Notes: generated by a model not told the origin, from the sequence alone. A stretch of DNA of 37,961 bases from JAGLQA01 sp023135565 (GCA_030639305.1 DAOWCY010000050.1:1-37961), one strand, 5' to 3'. Numbered from the stretch's first letter, positions 1 to 8,155 are shown. Made by a program: numbers and translations.

Positions 1-240
1 TATTCCAACTTAAAAAATCTAAATTTTAAATTCATGTGGACGTTATAGCAAGAAAACACATATTTGTCAAGCTTTATTGGCATTTTAGATCGTTTTTTAT
101 TTCCTTAAGGCAACAGTATTGGGCGGCCCTGCCGGGGGCCAGCGGCACACCGCACCTTTAAAAAAGTTTGATCAAAACTTTTGTTTAAGGAAAAGCGACT
201 CTCATCGTTCATCGCTCATAATTCAGCCCTAAAAGTTCTA
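1..240. other. Intergenic stretch at left edge with one repeat
   Basis: AT-rich sequence without a convincing gene. It holds a family I repeat copy (121-190), described separately. No clear intrinsic terminator is visible for the peptidase gene that ends at 241, although the repeat itself can fold. Confidence 0.5.
121..190. repeat. Family I palindromic repeat, copy 1
   Basis: Carries GGCGGCCCTGCCGGGGGCC followed by a spacer and the hairpin half AAAAAGTTTGATCAAAACTTTTG. The same modules recur at 10921, 14515, 20789, 20906, 26617, 30681, 32685 and 36024. This copy contains the variant AGCGGCACACCGCACC linker, also seen at 20906-21090, in place of the CAAACTTTT arm. Confidence 0.8.
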
Positions 241-3200
241 CTACCGCTCTGCAAGAACAATTTCGGCTTTGTGCTCTTTGCCGCCGCGGGTGAACACTAT
301 GACAACCGCATCACCGGGCCGGTAGGCTTTTAAAGCGGCGGCATATCGACGCAGATTATCTACGGGGATATCGCCTAACTTTATAATTATATCGCCTTTC
401 TTTAAACCGGCTTTGTGCGCGGGAGAAGCAGGAGAAACCGCGCCTACTTTGACTCCCTGGCCTTTATAAGCAAAATCAGGCATCACACCGCTCCTTACCC
501 GGCGCTGACCACCCTGGGCGGGGGCCGGTTTAGCCTCTTTGCTGCGGGGAGAACCGCTGACGGTCAAAGGCTCTTTGCGCCCGCTGAGGTAAACGATAGC
601 TTCCCTGGCAACAGCGGCCACTTTGACCAACCCGGCGGGGATTATTTTATCGACTGTGTCGGTGGGCCGGTGATAATCGGTATGAGGCCCGGAAAACAAC
701 TGTATGCCGGGTATGCCCTTTTCGATAAAACTTACCTGGTCGCCGGCGTCCAATTCCTGGGTAATGAGTTCGGTCTCTATGCCCACGGTATAACCGATGC
801 CCATAAATATAAAACGCCACTCCCGGGCCGAAGAACCGCCGATCACCATCAGTTTGCCTTTTTTGTCATCGAACCGCCCTACGGTGTCTAAGTTCACCAC
901 TGCCATGATTTCTTGCCTCCGGCGGCCAGGGGCGCTTTTTGAAGAAACTGCCCCTGGACCCCGCAAAAACTTTTTATTATTTTCGCTTATTTTCAACTTT
1001 TCCAGGTTGTCTACAAAGTATTTCGACCCCAATAACCCGCTCTCTTCTCCGCAAAATGCGGCAAAAATAATCGCTCTTTCAGGCTTGAAGCCTTTTGCCA
1101 GCCGCTGCGCCAATTCCAAAAGCACGGCCACACCGCTGGCATTGTCATCGGCGCCATAATGAATCTTACCTTCATCGCCTTTGTGCACATCAGGCCAGCC
1201 CAACCCCAAATGATCATAATGGGCGCAGAGCACTACGGCCTGACCGGAAAATTCCGGGTTACTGCCGGGCAAAACGCCTATCACATTGCGCATCTCAGCC
1301 CGGCTGCCTCCTTTACCGGCATTAGCATACCAGGTCTGGAAATAACTGTTTTTATCAGCGCCGGGCTTTAATCCCGCTTTTTTGAATCGATTGGCTATGT
1401 AAGCGGCGGCTTTTATGATCCCCTTGGAACCGTTTCCCCTACCTTCCAATTCTTCGGAGGCCAAATACTCGACATGCTTCATCATGTCGCCTGCCGAAAA
1501 AAGCGGTTTCAACTCGGCTAAAGGCCTTCTTTTGGGCAGGACATGCTCAACCTTGCCGGGGGCCAGCTTGGCGCTCATGGGCGAGTCTTCCACCTGCCAT
1601 TCGCCTTTCAAATGATTGGCGGGTTCATCCCCTACAAAACCTAAATAACTGTATTTGCCGTAGTGCGGCAGCTTCCTGCCTAAACCGGGCAAAGCCGACA
1701 CCTGATCCGCGCTGAGCAGCACCACTACACGAGCCGGGTCGCGGGGATTCTTCACCGAGATAACTACACTGTTCCCGCCCAGGGCAAGAGACTTCTCCCC
1801 TACTCTAAAATTCCCGTTAGACAGCGCGGCATTGTATTTTGTAATGCCTTGCGCCACTACTGCCCGGTGAATATTCTCCCTGCCGAAAAGCCAGATCGCC
1901 CGGTCGGAAGGAAGTTTCTCCACTTCATTGTCCATTTTGACCGCTATCTTTCCGCTGCTGTCTGCGCCCCAGGTGTTAGCCAGGCCGCGATAACCCACAA
2001 GAAACTCCGGGTTTGCTTTAGAAGGCAGCAGGATCGAGATTTTTTCAGCGCCGAAAACCTTCGATAAGGCCGGGGGAATTTCGTCCCGGTGCAGCTTGCG
2101 AGCCACATCGAAACCGGGGTCCAGGTGGATGCGCATTGGCGATAAATCGAAAAAGAACTCAAAGTCCTGCCTTTTCTTTTCTAACTTCACTTTTTTTATA
2201 ACCGCCTCTTTTTGCCCCTGTAGGTAAATGGCAGCGGGGATTTCCAGGTCATAGGCTTCACCCTGCTGTACCTGCTGTAGAGTGAATGTCAAAATGTATT
2301 TCCCCTCTTTTTCTACTACTTTGGCAGCGGAAAGGCTGATTTCCGGCACTCCTACGCGGGTCACCCACTGTTTGAAAAAGGCGCCGAAATCTGCGCCGGT
2401 AACTTTTTCAAAGGATTTTCTCACATCGGCAAAAGTGGCCCGGCGGAACTTATTTTCTTCATAGAAGTCCTGTACGGCGGCGATGAACTTTTGGTCGCCC
2501 ACCTGTTGGCGCAGCATATGGAAAAGCATCATGGACTTGCTGTAACCGATGGATGAAGAGAGGGCGTTGTAGCGCGACTTGAACTGACTCAAGGGGAACT
2601 CTGCGTCTTTTCCGGCGGCATAAGCGGTATACCCCTGTAGGGCGTTTTTCCGGTAGGCAGCGCCCTGGCCGCGCTGCTCTTTGATCAGGTGGTCGGCCAA
2701 AAATACCGTCAGGCCTTCGCACCAGTTGCCTGTTTCATAATCCACGAAAACAGAGTTGCCCCACCAGTTGTGCAGCAGTTCGTGGGGATAAGAGGAGTGC
2801 AAAATAAAAGGGAAACGGATGATCTTCGCGCCCAACAGCGTAAAAGATGGCATGCCGTAACCGGTTTCCCAGAAATTCTCTACCAGGGCAAATTTGGAGT
2901 ATGGGTACGGGCCGATCAATTTTTCATACATTTCTAAGTATTGGCCGGTGGTTTCTAAGTATTTGTTAGCCAGGCTTTCGTCGGCGCTGCGCAGCAAAGC
3001 CATTATATCGACTTTGCCCACTTTGACGGCATACTCGGTAAATTGGGCGCAGACTAAATAGACCTCGTCCATGGGTTCGGGGGAATCCCAGACCGTGTGC
3101 TGGAATCGGTCTTTTTTGGAGTGCAGCACTCTGCCGCCCTGGGAAAGGGCGTCCCAACCGGCGGGCAGGGTGACGGCCAACTTGAAAGTCAACACGTTGT

Positions 3201-3714
3201 CGTTAAACCAGGGTATCCAGAAAGTAGAACCGGAGAGATAAACGCCTTTTTGGTCTATGATGCCGGGGGTTTGGCTGAAACCGCGGGCATATTCTTCGCC
3301 TATTTTTTCGATGGGGTGGTTGATCTTGCCTTTATAAATTATAGTAAAGCGGAAACCTTTTTTTCCTGTTTTGGGCGCTGAGATAGAATAATGAGCCAGG
3401 GGTATTTTTTCCTGGATTTCGAATTTGGCCGTATTGATGCCGAAAAACTCGGCTTTTAATGCGCCGGTCTCTTTTTTAAGGTCTAATTCCGCCGGGGCTG
3501 TCTCGATTTTTAGGCCGCCGTGCAGCAGGAAGTGGATTCTTTTGCCGGTCATGTTTGCCGGTAGGGTGACCCGGTCTTCTACCCTGATAAAATGTTTGCC
3601 CGGTTCTAATTTAACATTTAGGTGGTGGTGGATATACTCCCCACCGGCCCGGACAAAAAAACTGCCCAGCATAATAAAAATTATAATAAAAAATAAATTG
3701 TTTTTTGTTTTCAT
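241..3714 (-). CDS. Secreted M1 aminopeptidase-like / M28 peptidase / PDZ fusion
   Basis: An 1157-aa exported protein. Residues 1-24 form a signal peptide. The M1 gluzincin domain shows HELLH at 311-315 and a downstream Glu at 333 in NWCEG, so it could bind zinc. The usual exopeptidase GxMEN motif is absent: the equivalent place reads TGYGMPSFTLLG. A second zinc peptidase of family M28 follows, with AHYDHLG at about 831-837, GADDNASG near 857, GEESG near 890, NLDTVGR near 938 and a late His in PHTDYHRP. A PDZ domain closes the protein (about 1068-1150). The start is supported by AGGAGG upstream of ATG. Inside the M28 domain, between GSKYFVDN and MAVVNLD, about 26 extra residues are encoded by a dispersed repeat (915-975). 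Probable role: extracytoplasmic protein or peptide degradation. The domain calls are firm, the substrate is unknown. Confidence 0.9.
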   Translation of the reverse strand: MKTKNNLFFIIIFIMLGSFFVRAGGEYIHHHLNVKLEPGKHFIRVEDRVTLPANMTGKRIHFLLHGGLKIETAPAELDLKKETGALKAEFFGINTAKFEIQEKIPLAHYSISAPKTGKKGFRFTIIYKGKINHPIEKIGEEYARGFSQTPGIIDQKGVYLSGSTFWIPWFNDNVLTFKLAVTLPAGWDALSQGGRVLHSKKDRFQHTVWDSPEPMDEVYLVCAQFTEYAVKVGKVDIMALLRSADESLANKYLETTGQYLEMYEKLIGPYPYSKFALVENFWETGYGMPSFTLLGAKIIRFPFILHSSYPHELLHNWWGNSVFVDYETGNWCEGLTVFLADHLIKEQRGQGAAYRKNALQGYTAYAAGKDAEFPLSQFKSRYNALSSSIGYSKSMMLFHMLRQQVGDQKFIAAVQDFYEENKFRRATFADVRKSFEKVTGADFGAFFKQWVTRVGVPEISLSAAKVVEKEGKYILTFTLQQVQQGEAYDLEIPAAIYLQGQKEAVIKKVKLEKKRQDFEFFFDLSPMRIHLDPGFDVARKLHRDEIPPALSKVFGAEKISILLPSKANPEFLVGYRGLANTWGADSSGKIAVKMDNEVEKLPSDRAIWLFGRENIHRAVVAQGITKYNAALSNGNFRVGEKSLALGGNSVVISVKNPRDPARVVVLLSADQVSALPGLGRKLPHYGKYSYLGFVGDEPANHLKGEWQVEDSPMSAKLAPGKVEHVLPKRRPLAELKPLFSAGDMMKHVEYLASEELEGRGNGSKGIIKAAAYIANRFKKAGLKPGADKNSYFQTWYANAGKGGSRAEMRNVIGVLPGSNPEFSGQAVVLCAHYDHLGLGWPDVHKGDEGKIHYGADDNASGVAVLLELAQRLAKGFKPERAIIFAAFCGEESGLLGSKYFVDNLEKLKISENNKKFLRGPGAVSSKSAPGRRRQEIMAVVNLDTVGRFDDKKGKLMVIGGSSAREWRFIFMGIGYTVGIETELITQELDAGDQVSFIEKGIPGIQLFSGPHTDYHRPTDTVDKIIPAGLVKVAAVAREAIVYLSGRKEPLTVSGSPRSKEAKPAPAQGGQRRVRSGVMPDFAYKGQGVKVGAVSPASPAHKAGLKKGDIIIKLGDIPVDNLRRYAAALKAYRPGDAVVIVFTRGGKEHKAEIVLAER
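915..975. repeat. Family III palindromic repeat inside the M28 coding region
   Basis: Plus-strand modules: GCCTCCGGCGGCC, then an inverted pair CCAGGGGCG / TGCCCCTGG around a T/A-rich loop, then CCGCAAAAACTTTTT. It matches the element at 30545-30612, which is also inside a coding region. Read on the minus strand in the peptidase frame it gives the peptide GPGAVSSKSAPGRRRQE. Confidence 0.8.
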
Positions 3715-3740
3715 GGTTTTCTATACCTCCTGGATTTTTT

Positions 3741-3828
3741 GCCTCCGGCGGCCAAAAACTTCTGTTAAGCCGCTGCGCGGCAACATGATCGTGAGCGAAG
3801 CGGCTTATTGGCTGGGGACGCCGTCCCC
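3741..3828. repeat. Family I-related repeat between accA and the peptidase gene
   Basis: Begins GCCTCCGGCGGCC, continues with the module AAGCCGCTGCGCGGCA shared with 14515-14680 and 36024-36247, and ends with the perfect hairpin GGGGAC-GCC-GTCCCC (3814-3828). It runs into the 3' end of accA and appears to supply that protein's last residues (GDGVPSQ). Confidence 0.65.
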
Positions 3829-4638
3829 CTCTGAATATACTCCCATCCGGCGGTATTTGTCGTACCGGCGCTCTAATAGAGTTTCAACATCCAGCGCTAA
3901 CAACTCTTTTAATGCCGGTACAAGAACACTCTTGATCTTTTTGGCCATGGCCTCATAGTCTTTATGAGCGCCTTCGGCAGGCTCCTCGATAATGCCGTCG
4001 ATAATCTCGAATTCATACAAATCCCCGGCGGTAAGCTTCAATGCCTCCGCCGCTTCGTTGGCTTTGGTGGAGTCGCGCCACAAGATAGAGGCGCAGCCTT
4101 CAGGCGAAATCACCGAATAGATGGTGTTGGACAGCATGTACACCCGGTCCGCGGTGCCCAATGCCAACGCCCCTCCGGAACCGCCTTCACCGGTTATAAG
4201 CGATATAATCGGGGTACGCAGGGTGGACATTTTGTAGAGATTATAAGCGATGGCTTCCGCCTGGCCCCGCTCTTCCGCGCCGATGCCGGGATAAGCGCCC
4301 GGGGTATCTATTAAATTGATCACAGGGCGGCCGAATCGTTCCGCTTCTTCCATCAAACGCAGCGCTTTGCGGTATCCTTCGGGGTGGGCCATACCGAAAT
4401 TACGTTTCACGTTTTCTTTTACATTTCGTCCTTTTTGGTGGCCGATAATGGTCACCGGGATATCATCTAAGAAGCCCACCCCGGCCACGATAGCCAGGTC
4501 GTTGCTATAGCGGCGGTCGCCGTGGAGTTCTAAGAAATCCCGGATCATAAATTTGATATAGTCTAAAGTAGTCGGTCTTTTGGTATCGCGCGCCAGCCTG
4601 ACTATGTCCATGGCCTGTGTTTGTTTTTCTTCCTGCAT
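3805..4638 (-). CDS. accA: Acetyl-CoA carboxylase carboxyltransferase subunit alpha
   Basis: The alpha half of the carboxyltransferase that moves CO2 from carboxybiotin to acetyl-CoA, making malonyl-CoA for fatty acid synthesis. The sequence carries the family core: LELHGDR, IGHQKGR, PEGYRKALRLM, DTPGAYPG, GEGGSGGALAL and SPEGCASILW. The 277 residues are shorter than typical AccA (about 320). The N-terminal helical region before the crotonase-like core is reduced. The start is supported by GAGGTG 5 nt before ATG and a promoter at 4672-4701. The C-terminus (YSEGDGVPSQ) runs into a repeat. accD is not in the window. Confidence 0.96.
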   Translation of the reverse strand: MQEEKQTQAMDIVRLARDTKRPTTLDYIKFMIRDFLELHGDRRYSNDLAIVAGVGFLDDIPVTIIGHQKGRNVKENVKRNFGMAHPEGYRKALRLMEEAERFGRPVINLIDTPGAYPGIGAEERGQAEAIAYNLYKMSTLRTPIISLITGEGGSGGALALGTADRVYMLSNTIYSVISPEGCASILWRDSTKANEAAEALKLTAGDLYEFEIIDGIIEEPAEGAHKDYEAMAKKIKSVLVPALKELLALDVETLLERRYDKYRRMGVYSEGDGVPSQ

Positions 4639-4671
4639 ATTTCACCTCGTCAGCTTTGCTGCTGATGCTTG

Positions 4672-4701
4672 ATTATAACATGGAAACCTTAGTATTCGCA
4701 A
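4672..4701 (-). promoter_or_regulatory. Sigma70-type promoter for accA
   Basis: On the minus strand, TTGCGA (4701-4696), an 18-nt spacer and a perfect TATAAT (4677-4672). The predicted transcript starts near 4664, about 26 nt before the accA ATG, leaving room for the GAGGTG ribosome site. Confidence 0.7.
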
Positions 4702-5053
4702 GCGGGGGGACGGCGGGAGGCGGCGCACCCTTTTTTAAGAAGCGCATCAAACCAATAAGTCCATTTATATTGAGTTTTTTCGCCGGATTTAGCGGATTTG
4801 GATTATCCCGATTATTTGGATTATTTGTATTTAAAGTTTACCATGTGGCAGCACACTGACTGACACAGTTTTTAAAAAAAACTACCTCTATAAATCGCCG
4901 GAAATCGGGATAAATCTGTCACGCCCCTCCCGGCGGTGGGGTAACGAAAAGATATAATCCCACTTGTTTGAACGTTTGAATGGCTGCCTCAGACCTTGTT
5001 TTTCTAACCGGGACGAAGGGCCGGTCAAAATAAACACTTATTAATAAAACCGG
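4702..5053. other. Divergent intergenic region, accA / lipoprotein
   Basis: About 350 bases without a credible gene. It contains short tandem-like GGATT/GGATTATTTG units at about 4790-4830 and a GTTTGAACGTTTGAA direct repeat near 4970. No dispersed palindromic element is evident here, unlike most gaps in the window. Confidence 0.4.
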
Positions 5054-5082
5054 TTGACAAAATAAACAGGATAGTTCATACT
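5054..5082 (+). promoter_or_regulatory. Sigma70-type promoter for the beta-helix lipoprotein
   Basis: Perfect TTGACA (5054-5059), a 17-nt spacer and CATACT (5077-5082). It is followed by AGGA at 5091 and the ATG at 5102, giving a very short leader. Confidence 0.7.
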
Positions 5083-5101
5083 AAACATACAGGATAAAAA
5101 A

Positions 5102-6409
5102 ATGAAAAAAAAATTTAATGTAATCTTATTAATGTTTATTATTGTCTTTCTTTTAGTGGCCCCGGGCTGTAAGACGGGAGGTGGCAATGGGGAAGACCCC
5201 CCGGATCCTACCACCTATACCCTGGCAGTCTGGCTCGGTGATGGGGTTGAGGGCACCCCGGCGGCAGGAGAATATTCCTATACCGCAGGCCAATCGGCCA
5301 GCTACGATTTCCAGTTAGAAACCGGCTACTTCGACTTAACCGTTACCCTAAACGGCGAAGATGTTTCCGACTCGGGAACTGTAACCATGGACAAGAACTA
5401 CACCCTGAACGCTTCTTCAGGCAGCAGCGCCGATTTATTCGTCTCCAAAAACGGCGACGATAACAACAACGGCCAGAGCGAAGATTCCGCTTTTAAAACC
5501 ATAACCCGCGCCTTCCAGGCGGCGCAGCCGGGTGACACTATCTACGCGGCGGCAGGGACATACAACGAATCCCTTACCCTGGAATATTTCGGCGGAAACA
5601 ATGCCCCCATAACGCTCAGGGGAGCATCGGCAGCAGCGGCGGCTAACGGCGTCCCGGCGGCAGCGGAAACCATTTTAGATGGCCAGAACAGCAGGACCTG
5701 GGCTTTCTGGGGCGAAAACTGCAAAAACCTGACTTTCGAAAACCTACATATCCGCAATTATACCGATGTAGGCATCGGTTTTTACCTGAGTTCGCAAATC
5801 ACCCTGCGCAATTTAATGGTTCGCAATAACGGTGCTGCGGTTGTACACGCGGATTGGGAATGGGAAGGCTATGGGATTCATATGGATATGTGCAGTAATA
5901 TCTATATCTTGAGTAACACAGCCTATCGAAACGGTCCCCCTCCCGGCGGCAGCAAAGAAGTGATTATGGGCACCGGTATCGACACTTTCGGATGCACAGA
6001 CAGCACCATCAAATACAACCTTTCTTACGAAAATAACGGCGGCGGTTTCTTAATAGAAGATGGAGTTAATGTGTTGTTCGAAGGGAACCGGGCCTTCGAC
6101 AACAATTGCGATGCCTCGGCGGATGAGTGGTGGGACGCCGGTCTCTGGGTTGACGGCGGCCATGACATTACCATCAGGAACAACATATTCTGCGGCAACT
6201 TAGGCGCCGGTATCCAGATCAGCGATGAAGACTTCCAGGAGCCTTACGGTTACATCTTAGAAGACAACTCCAGTTACGACAACTACTATGGTATCTATAT
6301 CTGGAATTTCGGCACGAATGATTGGCCGCCGGAGAATAAAATCAAACGTTCCGGCAACCAATTCTATAATAACACGGTACTTGATGTCTGGATATTAGAT
6401 TGGGAATAA
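5102..6409 (+). CDS. Secreted lipoprotein with right-handed beta-helix (DUF1565-like)
   Basis: A 435-aa exported protein. The lipoprotein signal ends in the lipobox LVAPGC, so Cys23 should be lipidated. Next comes a Bacteroidetes/InlB-type repeat domain (about 35-105; YTLAVWLGDGVEGTP to MDKNYTLNAS). From about 110 there is a DUF1565-like opening (LFVSKNGDDNNNG, FKTITRAFQAAQPGDTIYAA, GTYNESL). The rest is a parallel beta-helix of short Asn- and Gly-rich rungs (NITFENLHIRN-like strands, IRNNIFCGN, YEDNSSYDN). Such helices are common in surface polysaccharide lyases and adhesins. No catalytic set can be assigned. The promoter lies just upstream. The gene stands alone on the plus strand. Confidence 0.88.
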   Translation: MKKKFNVILLMFIIVFLLVAPGCKTGGGNGEDPPDPTTYTLAVWLGDGVEGTPAAGEYSYTAGQSASYDFQLETGYFDLTVTLNGEDVSDSGTVTMDKNYTLNASSGSSADLFVSKNGDDNNNGQSEDSAFKTITRAFQAAQPGDTIYAAAGTYNESLTLEYFGGNNAPITLRGASAAAAANGVPAAAETILDGQNSRTWAFWGENCKNLTFENLHIRNYTDVGIGFYLSSQITLRNLMVRNNGAAVVHADWEWEGYGIHMDMCSNIYILSNTAYRNGPPPGGSKEVIMGTGIDTFGCTDSTIKYNLSYENNGGGFLIEDGVNVLFEGNRAFDNNCDASADEWWDAGLWVDGGHDITIRNNIFCGNLGAGIQISDEDFQEPYGYILEDNSSYDNYYGIYIWNFGTNDWPPENKIKRSGNQFYNNTVLDVWILDWE

Positions 6410-6878
6410 ACGGCATTTCCGATTTTCAGGCCCCGGAACTTCGAGTAAATAAAGTCCGGTTTTTACCTCTTCAAAGTGAAATAGAAACAGCTTATAGGCG
6501 CTGGATTCCCAGGGGTGCGTCATTACCTTTAAACTTTCCTGGATTAACGCGGTTTTTGGGAGATTTGCCTGAAATCGCGAAACCCTTGTTAATTCAGCAT
6601 TTCAACAAAATAATGACGCGGCCCTGGCTGGATTCCTGTTGTTACTTGACAGGAGAAGAAATAAATGATATAATAGCGCTTAATAGTAAAAAAGGGGTTG
6701 GAATCGATTTACCGGCTGAATTCATTTTTACCTGGAATAACTTTATTTCGACTTTTATTTACTTAAAATCACGTTTTTCCAGGTTAACTCGAAAGACGAT
6801 CCCACCTCAGGGTGGGAACTAATATTATGCCGGACATGGCGGTAGTTACCGTCTTGAAGTGGTATAAAGGAGGCCGTA
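6410..6878 (+). other. Long leader region of the cold-shock gene
   Basis: A weak reading frame (6400-6822, TTG start) crosses this region but shows no recognisable domain and contains a perfect promoter (6646-6674), so I do not call it a gene. Downstream of that promoter is an untranslated leader of nearly 200 nt. It includes a strong hairpin CCCACC-TCAG-GGTGGG (6801-6816) and ends with AAAGGAGG (6866-6873) before the ATG at 6879. Long structured leaders are typical of cold-inducible csp mRNAs. Confidence 0.6.
6646..6674 (+). promoter_or_regulatory. Perfect consensus sigma70 promoter for csp
   Basis: TTGACA (6646-6651), exactly 17 nt, TATAAT (6669-6674): both hexamers and the spacing are ideal. 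Transcription would start near 6681, about 198 nt before the cold-shock protein start. Confidence 0.8.
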
Positions 6879-7082
6879 ATGAAAAAAGGCACAGTCAAGT
6901 GGTTTAACACTAATAAAGGCTATGGTTTCATCGAAGTATACGGTGACGACGATGATGTTTTCGTTCACCATACCGACATTAACGACACCGGCTACCGGGC
7001 TTTAGAAGAAGGCCAGGAAGTTGAATTCGACGTCAAAGATAGCCCTCGTGGACAACAAGCTGTAAACGTTATGAAATTGTAA
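6879..7082 (+). CDS. CspA-family cold-shock protein
   Basis: A 67-aa single cold-shock (OB-fold) domain that binds single-stranded nucleic acid and acts as an RNA chaperone. Visible motifs are GTVKWFNTNKGYGFIE, containing RNP1 (KGYGFIE), and DVFVHHTDI (RNP2). The closing strand is QAVNVMKL. It has an extra-acidic loop (GDDDDVF). Full length, with a strong AAAGGAGG ribosome site 5 nt before ATG, a perfect promoter far upstream and an intrinsic terminator directly after, so it is monocistronic. Confidence 0.97.
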   Translation: MKKGTVKWFNTNKGYGFIEVYGDDDDVFVHHTDINDTGYRALEEGQEVEFDVKDSPRGQQAVNVMKL

Positions 7083-7100
7083 TTTAACCACCAAAAATAG

Positions 7101-7137
7101 AAAGCCCGAAAATTTCTATTTTCGGGCTTTTTTTTTA
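7101..7137 (+). terminator. Intrinsic terminator of the csp gene
   Basis: A 13-bp perfect stem AAAGCCCGAAAAT / ATTTTCGGGCTTT with loop TTCT, followed by a run of T. Because of the A-run before the stem it could also work on the opposite strand. Confidence 0.93.
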
Positions 7138-7164
7138 TCGTGACAAAAACCCTCTAAATCCTTT

Positions 7165-7247
7165 CCCGAAAGTTGCCGTGACACCCCGAAAATCTGCCCG
7201 GCCTCCCCGAATCCTGCCGGGCCTTCCCGAAACTTGCGCGGTGGTTC
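7165..7247. repeat. Degenerate 20-bp tandem repeat (CCCGAA phased)
   Basis: CCCGAA occurs at 7165, 7185, 7206 and 7226, with spacings of 20, 21 and 20 bp, i.e. two helical turns. Each copy is followed by a related TTGCC/CTGCC segment and a GGCCT-like end. It lies between the csp terminator and the broken toxin-antitoxin locus. Confidence 0.7.
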
Positions 7248-7290
7248 TAATGAATTAGACTTTATAGAAGACCGGAAAACACCCTTATTA

Positions 7291-7669
7291 CTATAATAAC
7301 TCTTCGATCTCTTTTATAAGAACCGGCAAATTAGATCGATCGAAACTCATATTAGGAGCCGGGATACGATGATGTTTTATATCGGGAGGGATATGCTTAT
7401 GATGAGGATGAGTACCGGCAAGAGTTGGGTTGTTGCGACTGCTTCCGTAAGGACTGGATGGCACGATGGTATTGCTCCCGGCGGCGGAGCAAAATCTTAT
7501 ATGCCCCACCCCAGTCAGCCCAATCTAACACCCAGGACTCATCATCAGGCTCTTCACCACTGGTGTATGACTCATAAAACGTCTCGGACAACACGCCATA
7601 CTTCCTTTCATATGCTTCCAAATCTTCATTTAGAGCATGAATATCGACAATAATTTCCTGTAACGTCAT
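7291..7669 (-). pseudogene. Broken toxin-antitoxin locus: antitoxin-like head joined to TumE-like toxin tail
   Basis: The first frame (7669 to 7397) begins MTLQEIIVDIHALNEDLEAY and continues ETFYESYTSGEEPDDESWVL, a helical acidic small protein of the kind I associate with genes preceding TumE-type toxins. It then runs into low-complexity SCRYSSSS. In another frame the same DNA continues to 7291 as HPHHKHIPPDIKHHRIPAP and SNLPVLIKEIEELL, which resembles the C-terminus of DUF6516/TumE toxins. The middle of the toxin, where the catalytic part would lie, is absent. A deletion or frameshift best explains this. GGAGG lies 10 nt upstream of the first ATG. The family assignment is from memory of motif shape, with moderate confidence. 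Confidence 0.6.
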
Positions 7670-7751
7670 ATTACTATAACCTCCTTGCCCATTATACCAA
7701 CTCTGATTCTATAATTCAAGAAAAAATTCTTATCCCAGGCATCCTATCAGC

Positions 7752-7787
7752 TTTGCTTCCGGGGGTGCGGTGCCCCCACCCTCTTAG
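7752..7787. repeat. Partial family I repeat module
   Basis: GGGGGTGCGGTGCCCCCACCCTCTTAG-type module, also present at 36034-36060 (GGGGGTGCGGCGCACCCACC). It contains the inverted pair GGGGG / CCCCC. Confidence 0.6.
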
Positions 7788-7908
7788 GCCCAGTTGGATC
7801 AACGATATTTCGCCCATGCACATCTAAACACGGTTTCCACTCCCTAAATCCCTCTTCGGAGTTATGTAGACCGGAGCCTGCCCGGGGGTTCTAATTGCCG
7901 TCGATCGA

Positions 7909-8118
7909 TTATTTTTGGAACTCCCGGTACAGCCGGTACACATAGTACATCACCTGTTTGGGTAGATGGTCGCTCTCACTGAAATCAAGCATAACCATAT
8001 CATCCTTCCGGGTAACGAATCTTTTCATTATTTCCGATTTTAAGAATATCTCCATACCGCCGTCAGCATAATCCCGGATGAATTCTTTGGCCCTTTCACC
8101 ATCCTTTAATACTGTCAT
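7909..8118 (-). CDS. Small hypothetical protein next to the alpha-CTD/sigma4 gene
   Basis: A 69-aa soluble, charged protein of mixed helical character (MTVLKDGERAKEFIRDYADG, FSESDHLPKQVMYYVYRLYR). I do not recognise its family. It has no signal peptide or membrane segment. The codon pattern looks coding, but no good ribosome site precedes the ATG (only AACGGTAT). It lies 37 nt downstream of the 861-aa gene on the same strand and could be co-transcribed with it. It may be a remnant of the adjoining accessory DNA. Confidence 0.45.
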   Translation of the reverse strand: MTVLKDGERAKEFIRDYADGGMEIFLKSEIMKRFVTRKDDMVMLDFSESDHLPKQVMYYVYRLYREFQK

Positions 8119-8155
8119 ATACCGTTTTTAAGTTCAAGCCTTTAAGCATCCTGTC

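Noticed and set aside
6400..6822. 140-aa plus-strand open frame before the cold-shock gene
   Set aside because: TTG start inside the previous gene, no ribosome site, no recognisable domain, and a perfect promoter lies within it. Better explained as intergenic and leader sequence.
7083..7260. Possible CRISPR array at the phased CCCGAA repeats
   Set aside because: Repeat units are about 20 bp, degenerate and directly abutting, with no unique spacers, and no cas gene is present.
7753..7893. Short minus-strand open stretch (LHNSEEGFREWKPCLDVHGR...) between the two small accessory genes
   Set aside because: Codons look protein-like, but there is no start codon or ribosome site, it ends in repeat DNA, and I recognise no family. 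At most a gene fragment.
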